64,000 bases of DNA from Rhabdophis nuchalis (lineage: Eukaryota; Chordata; Lepidosauria; Squamata; Natricidae), in the NCBI GenBank assembly GCA_039707465.1, contig CM077644.1:144058962-144122961 (forward strand), given 5' to 3'. This document shows, in pieces, positions 44,654-58,025 of the stretch. The position numbers and the translations under genes are program-made. A model generated the notes under the pieces. It made no database searches. It was not told the DNA's origin and worked only from the letters and a program-made list of their open reading frames with translations. Within the stretch, counting starts at the first letter, position 1. The number at the start of each line of letters is the position of its first letter.

Positions 44654-47180
44654 GGTCAATCACTTTCTTCTCCTTGTGAGTTTTCCAGAGATAATCTGAT
44701 ATAGGAGATGATATGCAGGCCATTGTGAATCCTTGTGCAAATTCAGGGCACAACTTTTGCATTTTGTGCAGGACTGGTGACCTGTGGCCACAGTCTGAGC
44801 ATAAGCAGGAGTACAGTACCCATTCACTATTTTAAAGGGTTATCCCTAAACTCACTGTGCCAGAAGCAGCAGTAAGAACCATTTCAACTTTATTGTTAAT
44901 TCCCATAGGAAGCCTTGTAATTGCCAAAGGTAGATGTGCTTCAGTAGTTAAACCAAGTTTCTTGTTGCTTTGTAGTTGCTAGTTTGTATCTGTTTTGCTT
45001 TGTTACTTGAAAATGCAAAATTGATGCAAATGAAGGTGTTGAGCATCTGGCAAGCCACAAGCAATTTCTGACGTATCCTAAGCTGTGGAGTCCCGTCTTA
45101 AACACACTGAGATGTCTTCCATGAAACTCTAGATTGCTGGCACAAGAGGCCTTTGTATACATCTATTGAAGACTTGCAGAAGCCTTTCCAAATTTGTTGC
45201 AAGAGGACAGCTCCCATTACCCCAACTGGCCTCCTGGCCCGTTAATGTCATACATGTAGGGAACCAACTCAGGATATTTAAGGCAAATACAAAGGGCATA
45301 GGAAGCATCCCTCTTGGCAGGCTGCAATCCCAGAGTGAACAAATCTTGATTCTTTTCATCTTTATCCCCCCTCCTCCCATATCAAAGGGAAAAAAAGGCT
45401 AATTCCCGTTGCTGTTCCTAATACACACAGCTCCAGGTTTTACACCAGCTGTAGAATAAGTTTTGGAAACAAAGGATTCTGAGGACACGTGCATCTAGAA
45501 AACTCATAAAGTCTCTAACCAGAACTGTGTGGCTATGATTGAGGCATTATTTAAAAGAGATAAAGTTGTCACCTATCATTTTCAGTATTATTTTTTTTAG
45601 ATCTATCGATGCAAAACATAGGCTTTATTTATTCTATGTCACAAGAAATATCCACATAAAACCAGTACTGGTGGGAACTTCCCCAATACCTAGTTTCCAG
45701 CCACAGCCAACCGTAGGAAATACAGATTTCTGGTATACGCAGCTCCAAGTACAGACATTTCAAAAGAGAAAGGGTGGCGCCTCTTTGATTTTCAAATAAA
45801 TTACATATTTCCTCCAGTTTTTGTTCTGGCAGCTCTGGCTATGTCATTTCATATCACACAAACTTAACTTTCCACATTCAGCAGTGGAAGGATTTTATTT
45901 ATTTCTTATATGTATTAACTTGTCATAGCCCAAGGGTCTCCTGAATAAACTTGGATGGTATATAAAGTTTGTAATAGCTTTTAAAGTTAAACTCTTCCTT
46001 GCATGTTTAGAAGACTTTGTTAGAAAGCAGAAGGGAGAAAAAAAATTAAAAGGAGAAGAACTCCTTGGAACCACTACTGCATTCTGAATTTTATTAGAAG
46101 TATTTATAATACAGAGCCTGCTGAATAGAAATGAGTTTTCTTTAATATAAATTTTTACAGTAAATCTACCTTTTATCATTCTTAATATTTACTACACAAA
46201 TACTGCCTACCAAAAATATAATTAATTTCTGAAATCCTGAAGAATTACTGTGTGCCCAAAGTCTACCAGTTTTACTTTTGGAAGGTTTTGATCACCATTT
46301 ACTGTATACCCAATTCTATATTAGTTTGTGGAGTTTAAGGCCACTATTTTAATGGACTTCAGCATCTCTAAATGTTGATGAACTGCAGCCTTAACTTACC
46401 TGACCTTGTTAGCATTTCTAAATTTTGGTAAAAAGTGCCAAGAAGAAATCTTTAATCTCAAAATGCTAAGCAGTTTAACAGAAAATGCATATGACTTGAT
46501 CAGCTTTTAAAAAATGTTCCCAGATAGAATAAGCCTTTATTTAATTGGCTCTGGAATTTGGAAACTTAACTGAAATCAGCTTTGAGCTGCTAGATTAGAG
46601 ATTCATGTTCACACAAAAGAGTGTACACATGTTTAGGATAAATGGGGCATTGGTTGTGTTTCTGGCATAGTGGCAAAAATGTGCCAAAAGTAATGGTACT
46701 TGCCTTACCATTAAGTAAGCACATGGCTTGGATTGTTACTAGGTCTTAGTAATTTAAGCTTATACCTTCTCTTAGTACAAGGAATTATTTGAAATTCTTG
46801 TCTGATTATGTGAATGAGCAGTAGAAGTCACTATCAATGGGGTCAGCTGGTGAGAAACCTAGATTGAATAGAATCTCTTTTTCTCTTTATCTTTAAGTTC
46901 TATGAGATACTATTTTTCACTCCTTTTGATTAACACTGAAAGAGAATAATATAATGGGTATGTGTGCAGATGTTATAACTACCGTAGCATTTCAAAAATA
47001 TTCTGCCAAAGAATAACTTTCCCTATATTAATTTGAAGGCAAGAGGCGATGTGGAAATCTATATGGAAATTTACTTTTAAGGACCCAGTTGCTAGCATCT
47101 TTTATTAGAGGTTAAACTCATTCTCTATGATCGGTATTATTCCATTTCTTTCTTTTTTTTAAGCCAAACTTCTTAGTAGA
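44654..47180. other. Intronic sequence without recognised features
   Basis: Unique-looking. No exon with paired splice sites recognised. Confidence 0.4.
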
Positions 47181-47185
47181 CTCTA

Positions 47186-47327
47186 AGGTTTGACAGGTGT
47201 CAAACTTGATCATGTCACATGCCGGATCGTGACGTATTGTGATGTTTTTTGCCTTTGCAGAGCCAGGGTGGGTATGGCTTGCGTGTGACGTATCTGGCCC
47301 ATGGGTTGCCGGTTTCACAGCCCTACA
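47186..47327 (+). mobile_element. Probable hAT-type fragment
   Basis: CAGGTGTCAAACTTGATCA at the left and GGTTTCACAGCCCTA at the right resemble the ends of the 40203 element. The interior has two CGTGACGTAT-like blocks. No clear target duplication. Confidence 0.5.
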
Positions 47328-47329
47328 TC

Positions 47330-49280
47330 TACAGGATGGAGGAAAGAAAAGAAACAGCAAGTGCTAGAAACAATTTCAGTAGACATTTATATGTGCAGAC
47401 AACTTCAGTACAAAAATTGTAAACACTGTAGCTATACATAGAAAAATCTACTTTTAAGAAAATAAATCGTGTGCCCTCCAAAAGGAGCATGAAATTGTGA
47501 TCGTTTATCCAAATTGACAGATAAAAATGCAAACCCATGAAGGAAATATAACACATTAGTAAAACAACAGCTGCCCAATTGTCATACTAGTGTTTCTGCC
47601 TATCTCACATTATAATTTCCAGAAATATTCAATAAACTCAGTTGCATAGTTTGAGGCTCAGTTCAGATACCTTACAAGTCATGGGTTTCTCATATGTATT
47701 TTGAATTCTAAAGACTACAAGAACAAATCATACCACTCATGTGCTCTCCTTGTGCGTTTGTTCATCACTACAATGCTATGCCTTCTAGATTCAGCTCTGA
47801 AAATGTTTGAAATAAAGACAGAATTCAGTGACATATAATAATACACATCCTCTTTGTATTGCAAGCTTCAACAGAGTTAAAATGGTTCAGTAACCAAAGA
47901 AGATGCAGGCCAAAAACTGAGTCACTGGAACTCATAGAATGAAAATGATTAAAATATCATTTAGATGCCTTTATGTGAATCTGTAGTGCAGTTGCAAATG
48001 GAATAAGTGCACAGTTCTGAATTGGTCCTTATCAACGTATGATCAAGAACTTAAAAGTACCTTCATTATTTTAAAGATATCCTTGAGTTTGCTCCACTCA
48101 AGTTCTATTATGTAGTTCTTTGGCGATGGATTGTTATTGTCCTTATCTAGAAAGTGTTTTCAATTTCCCAATGTAGCCTACAACCTGCCAATTTCCTGAT
48201 GGCCTCTAATCTGTAGATGAACCAGGTCAGATCCTGATAGCAGCTGCTATTACTGAATAAGGTAAATACTATCTCAAACTGAGTTTGTCTCTTGATTACT
48301 ACCTGGACACAACGATGTAGTTTTCCACCACTTTCTTCTGGATGGTTTTTTTGACTTCCCAATTCCCACCCCATAAGATTTGCTCGCAGTCTCTCATCCA
48401 AGAAAATGTAGTTCTATTTAGACTATTTTTACATCAGATAACTACAACACATAATCAGAGAGGCACAAATTATAAAAGATGTGGGAAAGGCAGGAAGTTT
48501 TCTTCCCTTAAATAATATAGTAATTTCAGGTTATCTAATAATAAATGATCTCAGCACTACTTGACCACTGTGAGCCACTCAGTGTGGCTCACAGTATAAA
48601 AAGCAAAGTTCAAATACAATATTGTATGTATTGTACAATAAATGTAACAATACAATTCAATAAATTCCAAAATATATGCAACATGTTAAATATGCTTGGG
48701 GTACCATTCACCCTACTTCAATGGATAGGGGAGGATGGTATCCTTTTCACCCTACCTTCCTTGGTTGGGAGATCCAGTTATTTTTCAAGACCTTCCAGAA
48801 GATCATGAGAGCTGGAACCATTTGGACCCCAGAAGGAAACCTCATTCCAAAAAGGCTGGCACCACAACAGAAAAGGTGTCCAGCACCTTGAATAACACTT
48901 GGAAGCATATTGGAAACATACTGGCAATTACGGGAGCTCATGAAATAGGGCTGTCATGTGGTAATGCCAAAGAATCCCACCTTTGCTCAATCCATTGACC
49001 TTTAGACCTGTTAAAGCTTCCAAGTACAGCACATTGCAGTTGTTAGTGACAAGGCATGAATGACAAGCTAGAGATCCACCTGATCCAGGAAGGGGCACAA
49101 TTGATGCATCAGATGGAACTGTGCAAAGGCCCTCTTGGCCATAGCTGCTACCTACTCTTTGAACAGGAATCCAAGATGACCACCAGATTTTGCATCATCC
49201 CTCAACAGGAAAGTGCAATCCAACAGCCAGGTGTTCCTGGCAAGAGATTCATACCAAACCAATAAGGAGAATATTTGTAG
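47330..49280. other. Intronic sequence; one small hairpin
   Basis: CTGTGAGCCAC at 48568 and its reverse at 48584 form an 11-bp hairpin. 48700-49260 reads like an old degenerate repeat but I cannot assign it. Confidence 0.35.
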
Positions 49281-49284
49281 CCCA

Positions 49285-49440
49285 GGGTTGAAACGAGGGG
49301 CCCTTTGTGCTCTTTGTGTTTGGTTGCTTTCTTGCCTGGTTTCATTATCCAAACTAGGTAACATTCTGATAACTAGCACTGATGATATAATGAAACATCT
49401 TCAACAAAACCACCAAGCTCAAAGAGCACCAAGCCCCCCC
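49285..49440. mobile_element. Penelope-like foldback, degenerate
   Basis: GTGCTCTTTGTGTTTGGTTG on the left answers CAAGCTCAAAGAGCACC on the right. The middle holds CTAGCACTGATGA. Same family as the 15.5-kb fragment. Confidence 0.5.
49376..49400 (+). ncRNA. Degenerate hammerhead-like core
   Basis: CTGATGA at 49379-49385 and GAAA at 49392-49395 are present, but only six bases separate them, so stem II is lost. Not expected to cleave. Confidence 0.4.
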
Positions 49441-52080
49441 TAATTCATACCAAGGAAGCAACAAAGATACTGTGAAAGAACTATGGAAGTCCTTACTATA
49501 AAATAAAGTATTGACCACTAGTTCGGAAAGCTTTTAAGAAGTATCAGTAATACTGATGGAGAATGTATCTGGTAGATAGTTCAACATTTCAGATTTGAAA
49601 GTGAAAAACTGTTTTGGAGCATATGGAAGTGTGCACAGAGTACTCTGTCTACAAAGCCCTCAATTGAACGTGTCCTTTCCTGGTATCATACAGCAGATGT
49701 TGATGGGAGCCATACAGTTAAATATGCATCAGATTTTTAAAGAAATTATAAAAAGGTGCTATGGGGTGCATCCCTATAACACAGTTTTGCTTTTCAGATG
49801 ACAATAGCTAATTGGCTATATAAGCTAAATGTACTACCATATGGGGAGGCAATACAGTATGCTTCAAGCTCTCTACAGGTTATCCAACCAAACATTGTTC
49901 AAAATAAAATCTTACTTTAGCTGAATCACCTTAGTTTGAATCAACAGATCCCTCTCTTAGAGGGTTTATTGTCTGACTTATAGATTCTTGTGAGGAAAGT
50001 ATACATTATTTCACAGATTGAAGCACCCTGTAATTAAAAGTGTGTAAGTTTCAGTAATCAAAATTCATAGATTTCCCCCCCCCCCCCAATGTAAAATCAA
50101 CACCACAAGAATTTTAGACCTTGAAGTTTTGTGTATAATGTAGTGCCATCATTGTCTCTCCATTCCCAGTGATTTTCACTGTGGCTTCCCATTACTCTGG
50201 GAATATTTCCTAACTATAGCGCAGGTGGCCAGATTCTGCACAGCAGCACTGGGGATTCATCACAAACACGTGCCTTCTCCACCATAGTGATGTTATATAA
50301 CAATTGTGGCAAACCTTTTGCACTCCTTAATCCTTTTCCCTTTTAGCGTTTATGGATTGCAACTATCGTATCGTTACATACACCATGTATAATTGACAGA
50401 CTGGATTTTATTATATCTTTTAGTTGTTTATTATTTTATACTAGAATTTTTAATTGTATATATGGTTTTATTTATTCTGGTTTCTGGTCTAAGACTGTAG
50501 TAATAAATTGATTGATTGCGTTGAAGGAGTTGATATTCCTCCTCTCATGCTATGAAAAGTTGAATGTTATCAGTAATTGTAAGGAAAGAAGTATTAATTT
50601 GCCCATCTACTGCAAACAAATATTACTTCTTAATTTGTTCAGCATCTTATGGAAAACTGAACAGATTTTCCCATGCAAGTGATAAAATAGTGGAGCCAGA
50701 TTAATGTATTTGACATATTGTGGTTTTGTATTTAAAGCAATTCCATTTCATAATTTAGGGCAAACAGATTATTTCAACTCTAGAAGGAACCATTTCAATA
50801 CTCTGCAATGGCCGAATTTATGGGAGAAGCCTAACCTGATTCGGTTGTTAGGTAATGAGATGGAATTTCGATAAGGTAGGATGTGCCTTGATTTGTCACC
50901 CTAATCACTACCTTTGGGTTATTAAATGCCTAGCAATCATCATGTGATTCATTAAGGTTCATTTTAATGAAAAGTTGTCTGGTCTCACAGAAGTCTGCAG
51001 CTTAATTAAAGTAGCCCCCAAAGTCAAATGAAGCAAAACTGTACCATCACAAATCCACAACCTTCATTCTAAATGTCAAAGTTGTAGGTTTTTTTAAAAT
51101 CAATATTGTACATTGCCTAGAGCTGATTTGGCAATGAAAGAGGATAATATATTCTCATCAACGTCATCACCATTTTCGTTGCTTTTGGTACTACAAATGA
51201 GTGCTAGAACCCATTGTAATCAATGGTTACAACTGTCCACTTCTGTGCTATATTAAAACTAGCAATACCACAAAAGAAGCCCAAACCAGTGGTATTACAA
51301 TAAGCAGAACCATTCTAGTATAAGCCAGTTTAAAATGTCTACATAATTTCCCTGGCTCTCAGAATAAAGGGGGAAGGAGCAAACGAAAACTGTAGAAAAA
51401 CAACCCTCTCTTAAATTCTCAGAAAAGAGTAAAAATCTTGTATACATAGGCCAACCTATTCATCGTTTGTTTTATCTATGGGCTCCATGGAAGTTAATTC
51501 TTCCATTATTTATTTATTTATTTATTTATTCAATTTATATCTTGGCAAAGAATGTGATAGGTAGTTTTAAACCCCTCCCCGCATTTGCTTCTTGTCATCC
51601 ATTAAGTGTGCTAGCTCATAGAAGCCTACCCATCTTTCCTTAACCCTCCCAAAAACCTTCCTCAATACAATTGATCAAAGAGATACTTGTCCAAAAGATC
51701 TACAAGTTCTTGAGTGCATGAAAAGTCCAAGGAACTGAATTTCATATGGCAAAGCTTGATCCTTGGAATCAAGGATCCTGGTTAACTGCAGGGAAATTTC
51801 TTAAGTTGCTTTCTTTATTCTATAAGCAATGTCTTCCACCATCTCAAAATCAGTGTCACGGAAGAGGGCAAGTGTGAATATCTCAGCCTTTTATGTGGTG
51901 GAAACTGAATACATAGCTGGCCACTTACAGTTACACCTAAAGCTCAGATAATCCACTTAAGGTCATATTATCTTTCTCCGCTGCTGTCAACAATATTTTT
52001 ATAATACAAAATCTCTCTTCCCAGAGGTCACTAAAAGACATTTTTAGTAAAGTTTGGGTCAGTTTATAAAGGGCATGCTT
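49441..52080. other. Intronic sequence; possible tails and one conserved-looking block
   Basis: A TGATTGATTG end near 50518 may be a retroposon tail, and an ATTT run at about 51508-51540 may be a reversed LINE tail. 50860-50970 (AATCATCATGTGATTCATTA and neighbours) looks like conserved noncoding DNA. All weak. Confidence 0.3.
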
Positions 52081-52082
52081 CA

Positions 52083-52350
52083 GTTGCCAATATCCTCCTC
52101 TGTTTTATTTATTTTATTTTTTTATTTTATTTAATTTATATATCGCCCTCTCTCCCGATTTGGGACTCAGGGCGGTGCACAGGGATAATAAAAAGATAAA
52201 ATACATATAAATACAATCAATTAAATAGATTTAAGATTAAATTAAATAAGTTTAACCCGTGCTAAAATAATTTAAGACCCTATTAAAACAATGATAAAAA
52301 CAAACTATGCCAGGCCGGCCGCATGAAAAAAGTAGGTCTTTTGTTGTAGC
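52083..52350 (-). mobile_element. L2-type LINE 3' tail
   Basis: Reversed tail, then GACTCAGGGCGGTGCACAGG and GCCAGGCCGGCCG. Only the UTR and the last few codons are present. Confidence 0.85.
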
Positions 52351-52420
52351 CCCCTTTTCTCCTATGCTTATTTTCATGGAAAAGAATTGCAGAGAGGCCT
52401 TGTATTTAAACATCTAGATC

Positions 52421-52700
52421 AGGGAAGTCAAAGTCAATTGCATTGAATGCCGTATCAGGGATGTGTTCAACCTCGGAGGGCTGAGGTGGGCATGGCCAGC
52501 TCGACGTCACTCATGATGGGGATGCCTGTGGTGGCTCAAGCGCTCTGCCAGCAAAAATGGGCTTCCAAACCCCATTTTTGACTGCGACGTCCTCCTGCAA
52601 CCTTGTGCAAGCAATAACGAAGCTCAGGAGGTCAGGTGCAGTTCTCCCGAGCTCCATTTTCGCTGACAGATGCATCATGGACCGGTTCTTTGCTGTTTCC
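52421..52700 (+). mobile_element. hAT-type element fragment
   Basis: CAGGGAAGTCAAAGTCAATTG resembles the 40203 and 47186 ends. The interior with CATGGCCAGCTCGACGTCAC and GCTCTGCCAGCAAAAATGGG is GC-rich against AT-rich flanks. The right end was not found. Confidence 0.5.
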
Positions 52701-54110
52701 CCACCACAAAAAAATCCTCCATTTTATTCTCTGAGCAAATCAAAACACCAATGTTTGTGTTTGAGCCTATACACCCTGAAGCCAACTTTTTCATGCAATA
52801 CAATGCTTTTCACATCTTAACTACACACCACCCTTCTCTGTCAGTTCCCTAAATATATGGATTTACATTTTTTGTCTTCTTAATAAAATGAGCTCATTTT
52901 CCCCATTCCAATTTCTTTGAACAAATGGAATGGTTTCATCTCTAGGTCTCAAATTGTTAGTATTTTGGCCTTCTATTGTGATTCCAGCTGTTTTTCAATC
53001 TTGCCGATTTTCTAATACATTCACTATGTCTTAAAATATATGAGGGCAATTATATACTTTTGCCATTCAATTCCCTGATCTGAACCCTCTCCTTTTCTTA
53101 TTTTGATCCTTATAATGGTTTCTAGATCATTATAAGGTATGCAAATGGATCCTCAATAATCAAGCATAGTGGCACACAGGTTAGCCCTAAGATATTTCAT
53201 ATTCTAGCTTGACTTTACAGTCAAAGTTCCTGCTGCAATAAAACAAAATGAAATAAACAAAATGATAAATCATTGTATTTCTCCATTGTCTACCCTATAT
53301 TAGCTGTCTTATTTCATGTTACTCCACCTTTAATGAAATATTTGCATTTATTTCGCATTTCTCTCTGAAAGGCTATATTCTTTGCAAGATCATACACAAA
53401 ATTTAGTTCAGCATTAGTAGTCTGGTGTGGTAATTTCCATGTTCTCCTTCATCTTCTTTGAGATATATGGATATACACACCAAACCTTTCTGATTCCTTG
53501 GCCATATAATATTGTACCATATTTATTAACAGAGGTGTTAGCACTTTAATGGTCTTTTCTTCACCAACTTTAAAGAGCTCGGGGCTATCCATCTAGCTAA
53601 TATTGATGTTGATAGACATTTTTTAGTTTATTTTAATAGATATGAACATTTATTGGGTTAGAGTTGAGAAGATACACTGATGTCCCTTTTGAACATCATT
53701 GTTGCTTCATTCTTTGGATGGAGTTATGTCCTGAATGATCATACAATCTTCTGATTTAATGTGGCTGATTCCAATACATTGATTACAATATAATCCCTTA
53801 TAGCTTCAATTGGCCATTTCATTACCTACAGATCTACTAATGAAGGCTTAGTGTTCTTCCTCAGTGATCCTTCCTGTCTGAGGAACCCAGCATCTGGCAT
53901 CTAAACTTGTTTAAGCATTTCAACTATGGCCAGTTTTTTTTCTGGGGGGTGGGCACAGCAATTCAGAACTGTTTGCTATTGTCTCCTGCCAAGGGGTGAT
54001 TATGAAGTTCCTTCTCCTAGGTTGGTTGGCTGGCTACTCATGCTTGTCTTTACAACAACTCTTAATTAAACTTAGTCTTCCTCTTCACTTTTGAATTTAT
54101 TAGGAACAGT
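52701..54110. other. Intronic sequence without recognised features
   Basis: Pyrimidine-rich in places. Nothing recognised. Confidence 0.35.
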
Positions 54111-54114
54111 GATC

Positions 54115-54290
54115 CCACCAGCATGGGGTCACTGAAGATTGTGAGTTCTATTTCTGCCTTAGGCATTAAAACCAGCTGGATGACTTTGGGCCAATCACTC
54201 TCTCTCAGCCCATACCAGGCTCAGGAGACAAGCTGGTCTGTCAGTTCCTGTCACAACCAATGAATCCCCCTGTTGATCTGGAAAAAAAAA
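54115..54290 (+). mobile_element. tRNA-derived SINE fragment
   Basis: Contains CTGCCTTAGGCATTAAAACC, GGATGACTTTGGGCCAATCA and CTCTCTCTCAGCCC, hallmark blocks of a common squamate SINE. The tRNA head is mostly lost. Confidence 0.6.
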
Positions 54291-55610
54291 GAAGACCGTG
54301 CACTTGTAGAGAAATGCTAGGAAGAACAAAGTTTATACTATTTTTAATAAAGACTAAGTTGTCAGAACTAATAAGGTAACCTGAAACCCCAGAGACAAGT
54401 TTTGAAGAAAACAAGTATACAGCCTAAAATTGAGGCTGATTTTAACTTCTCACATTATTATTTTTTACAAAGACTTTACAAAGAAATAAACTGAAACATC
54501 AATGGGGCACTGAGGATAAATGAACAGAGGTGCTCAATCCCTTCTTGATAGCCAACATTCTTCGCCCTCTGCTAAACAGGAGTTTCCCCCTCCGAACAAA
54601 ACACATATTAGCAATGACTGCTTCCCCAATTTATATCCAAAATGTACAAAGCTCCTATTAGTAAGGAAAGTGTCACACTCTTATTCACAAAATTACTCTT
54701 ACATGCACAACCTTCCACATTCATGTTAAGAAAACACACAGCAAATAATTATTTCATAATACCTTGCAACATCTTGGCCTGCAGGCACATGACACAATTA
54801 TACTTCTTGACCCTATATGCTCCTGTGTGAATGAAAGGATGCCAAGGAAGCATCTCTAAGTTATTCTGGGATATTAGAAAAACAAGCAAAAAAAGCCACA
54901 TCAACAAATACAAGGTTTTCTGTGTGTATTCAGTACAACTGAATGTCAAAAGCCTGGCATTTACTGGAAAAGACCAGTTAAGACCAGCCATCCCCAATCA
55001 GACCTTCCTCTGTCTATGCTGGAACCACATCCCATAGAATCTTTAGTTTAACAGCCAAAGACCAAAATTTGGTCAAAACAGGAGAAATATAATTCGTGCG
55101 GTTCAACCTAAATACTGTTCTGTTCTTATGTTTCTTTGGGAAGTTGCAGTATCAGCTTTAAGACCAAAAACATGATTTATTCTGAGACAGACACACAGAT
55201 GGACAATAGAAAGATGATAGATGATAGCTAGCTAGCAAGATAACTAGATAGATGATAAATAGATAATATCCACTTAAAGTTACAGATAATACCCCATTAA
55301 CTATTCAAAGCCAGCTCAACATCTATCCCACATTACCATTTTTTTCAAGAAAGGGTGATTGGGGCACTGAATCAGGTCAGTTGCTGACAATAGGGAGTCT
55401 AGTCACTCAATAGATCAATGAAAATAAACACATGTCACAAACCTTAAAGGCAGGGAGAAGAGTAGCCAGATTCTATAGTCAATAGGTTATAATAGTCAAA
55501 TGTGGAGACCCTCAAACAACAGCTGTTATTTAACAGCTTTATTTAGATTAATTTAGATTTGCCCAGTGCTCACCTATTAGTGGAATTATTTAGCAAGTAA
55601 AAAAGCATCC
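54291..55610. other. Intronic sequence without recognised features
   Basis: A loose GATA-rich patch near 55210-55265. Otherwise nothing recognised. Confidence 0.4.
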
Positions 55611-55618
55611 TTCTAACT

Positions 55619-55756
55619 CAGTGTTTCTCAACCATGTCAACTTGAAGATGTCTGGAAACTCCCAGAATTCTCCAGCCAGTGAATGCGAATGCTGGCTGGG
55701 GAATTCTGGGAGTTGAAGTCCAGACATCTTCAAGTTGACAAGGTTGAGAAACACTG
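55619..55756. mobile_element. Near-palindromic hAT-type MITE
   Basis: Starts CAGTGTTTCTCAACC and ends with its reverse. Flanked by TTCTAACT and TTCTAACC, a 7/8 target duplication. The left arm has a short deletion relative to 12924-13060. Confidence 0.88.
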
Positions 55757-55764
55757 TTCTAACC

Positions 55765-57205
55765 CATGGCACATTTAGACAATACCAAAGAAAGCAGACA
55801 AAGAATTTCCTTTAAACAGGTACCTTTTTTTGAAGAATCAAGCCTTTTGAGTTTAAGGTAAACAAAAAATTACAATATGCATATTTTAAAATTAGATACA
55901 TTTTACTCTGCTTCTAAATTCTGGTCATGGATTCTTATTTCTGTATATTCCATTAAACCAATCATGCCCTAATATATAGAGTAGCCTTCCACAATTTTAT
56001 TTTTTTCAAATTGGAACTCCCATCAGCTTTGGTCAGCATAATCATCGCTGGATGTGACTAGAAGATTTCATATATGACATTTGGATGGGGCAAGGTTGGA
56101 AAAGAAGAGAAATCAGCCCACCTGCATACACAGTATTCACGAAGGAAGAAAATTTGAATACCTTTGATCTGCATTTCAGAATAACTTCAGTTTAGCAGTA
56201 CAAGGAAAACAGGCCGAAATCCCAACTTGTTTGCATTGTTTCTAAGCTTTAAATTCTGTGTCCTTACGTAAATGAGAGAATGCACCTACAACTCTGAGGC
56301 TTATTGTAGGTTGTCTTTGCAGGAAGTAAATAGGGATTCCCCAGAGGGAACCAAATTTGAAGGCTCTCTTAGAAGATCTCTAAGACAAGTTGTCACCAGA
56401 TAAGGCAGCACTGAATTAGATTCAAGAACCAGTCTGCACATTACACTAAACCAAGCTCTGATTTAGCCATAGTTTGTGGAATAAGCAACGATGCCTATTT
56501 TCAACTCATTAAGTGAGAAATCATGGTCTACAGGCTACAATGGATGGGTTTTTATATCATACAAAATCAATTATATTAACCATATTATGGTCTAGGGTGA
56601 TTTCCATATTAACATGATTCAAAAGAACAACTAGTGAAGCCATTGCTGTTCTATTTACACTTTATATTTAGAGTTGGAAGACCAGTATTAGGATTGTGGA
56701 AAGTGAAAAGGAAGAGATTTGAAATGTCTTTTTGGATGACTCAGCTGAACTGACCTACTTATTCAAAAATAAAGGAACATAGTTCATAGGTTTGGATATA
56801 TTCCAAAAAACATACTCTCATTTGATCATATAGTGAATGTTTAGGAAATATGGGGCAATGAATAAAGTAACAGATTTAAAACTGGAGAAAAGTAGATTGA
56901 GCCCCTGCATCTATGATGCTCACAGAGTAACCTTAGGGTCAACTATTAATTCTCACATAAATTTATTCATCATAATTACTGATAAAGATAGAATGGGTAT
57001 AATTCCTCGAAGAGACAACAATGTTCAAATTAACATCATTTATTTGGAATTTATGAATGATTTTTACCACACAGAACTCACAATTATAGCCAAATTTGCA
57101 TTACAGAAATAATACAGTACATATAAAATATGAAAAGGTTGCTTTGCTTCCACACTCAAGTGAACTGCCCACAAAGCAACATTACACTATTGGCTACTAG
57201 GAGCA
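55765..57205. other. Intronic sequence without recognised features
   Basis: Nothing recognised. Confidence 0.4.
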
Positions 57206-57213
57206 AAGTGAAA

Positions 57214-57762
57214 CGGCCATATGCAGCCGTGCGAGCAATAATGGGAACCTCAAGGTTTACCCACATAACACCGCTCTTGCGCGAGCTGCACTGGCTACCT
57301 GTCGTCTTTCGGGTGCGCTTCAAGGTGTTAGTTATCATCTTTAAAGCGCTCCATGGCACGGGGCCTAGCTATCTGCGGGATCGGATTCTGCCTCATACAT
57401 CCCTGCGGCCGATTCGCTCCCACAGAGAGGGACTTCTCCGGGTGCCGTCCACTAGGCTATGCCAGCGGGCGACGCCCAGGGGAAGGGCCTTCTCTGTGGC
57501 GGGCCCAGCCCTCTGGAACGACCTTCCCCCCGAAATTAGAACAACTACGGACCTCTGCTCCTTCCGTCAAAAATTCAAAACACACTTTTTCTGCTTGGCC
57601 GGCCTAGGTTAGTCTCCCGTCTTTTATTAGGGTTTAGGGGATTTTAGTTAATTTTAATATTGGGGATTTTAGCGCAGGGATAATTATTGTTTAATTTGCC
57701 TTTTATTTAATCTATTTATGTATATTTATTGATATTTTTAATTTTTAATTTTTAATTTTTAA

Positions 57763-57765
<3 letters not shown>
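57214..57765 (+). mobile_element. L2-type LINE 3' fragment
   Basis: The open frame ending at 57612 shares HITPLLRELHWLPVVFRVRF and AFSVAGPALWNDLPPE with the 41-kb copy; the first part of that frame (57130 to about 57213) is host sequence. A different subfamily end (TTFF-like, GCCGGCCTAG) matches the copies at 27045 and 52083. 5'-truncated. Confidence 0.88.
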
Positions 57766-57830
<65 letters not shown>

Positions 57831-57855
57831 GTTATTATTATTATTATTATTATTG
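57764..57855 (+). repeat. (ATT)n microsatellite
   Basis: About 30 ATT units with one interruption, grown from the LINE tail. Confidence 0.95.
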
Positions 57856-57953
57856 GGACGGCTGGTGATGCGGCAGGGACACAAGATGGTAAGGGACATG
57901 GCAAGTAGCAGGTGAGTGGATGCCCACTAACAGGTGCTGCCGTGATGGCTCTG

Positions 57954-58025
57954 AACCTTCTAAGCAGCTTATAAATATAATATTAAAAGCTTTTAATATT
58001 ATATTTATAAGCTGCTTAGAAGGTT
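57954..58025. repeat. Perfect 72-bp palindrome without spacer
   Basis: AACCTTCTAAGCAGCTTATA on the left is exactly mirrored by the right half; centre at AAAAGCTTTT. 36 base pairs with no loop. Confidence 0.95.
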
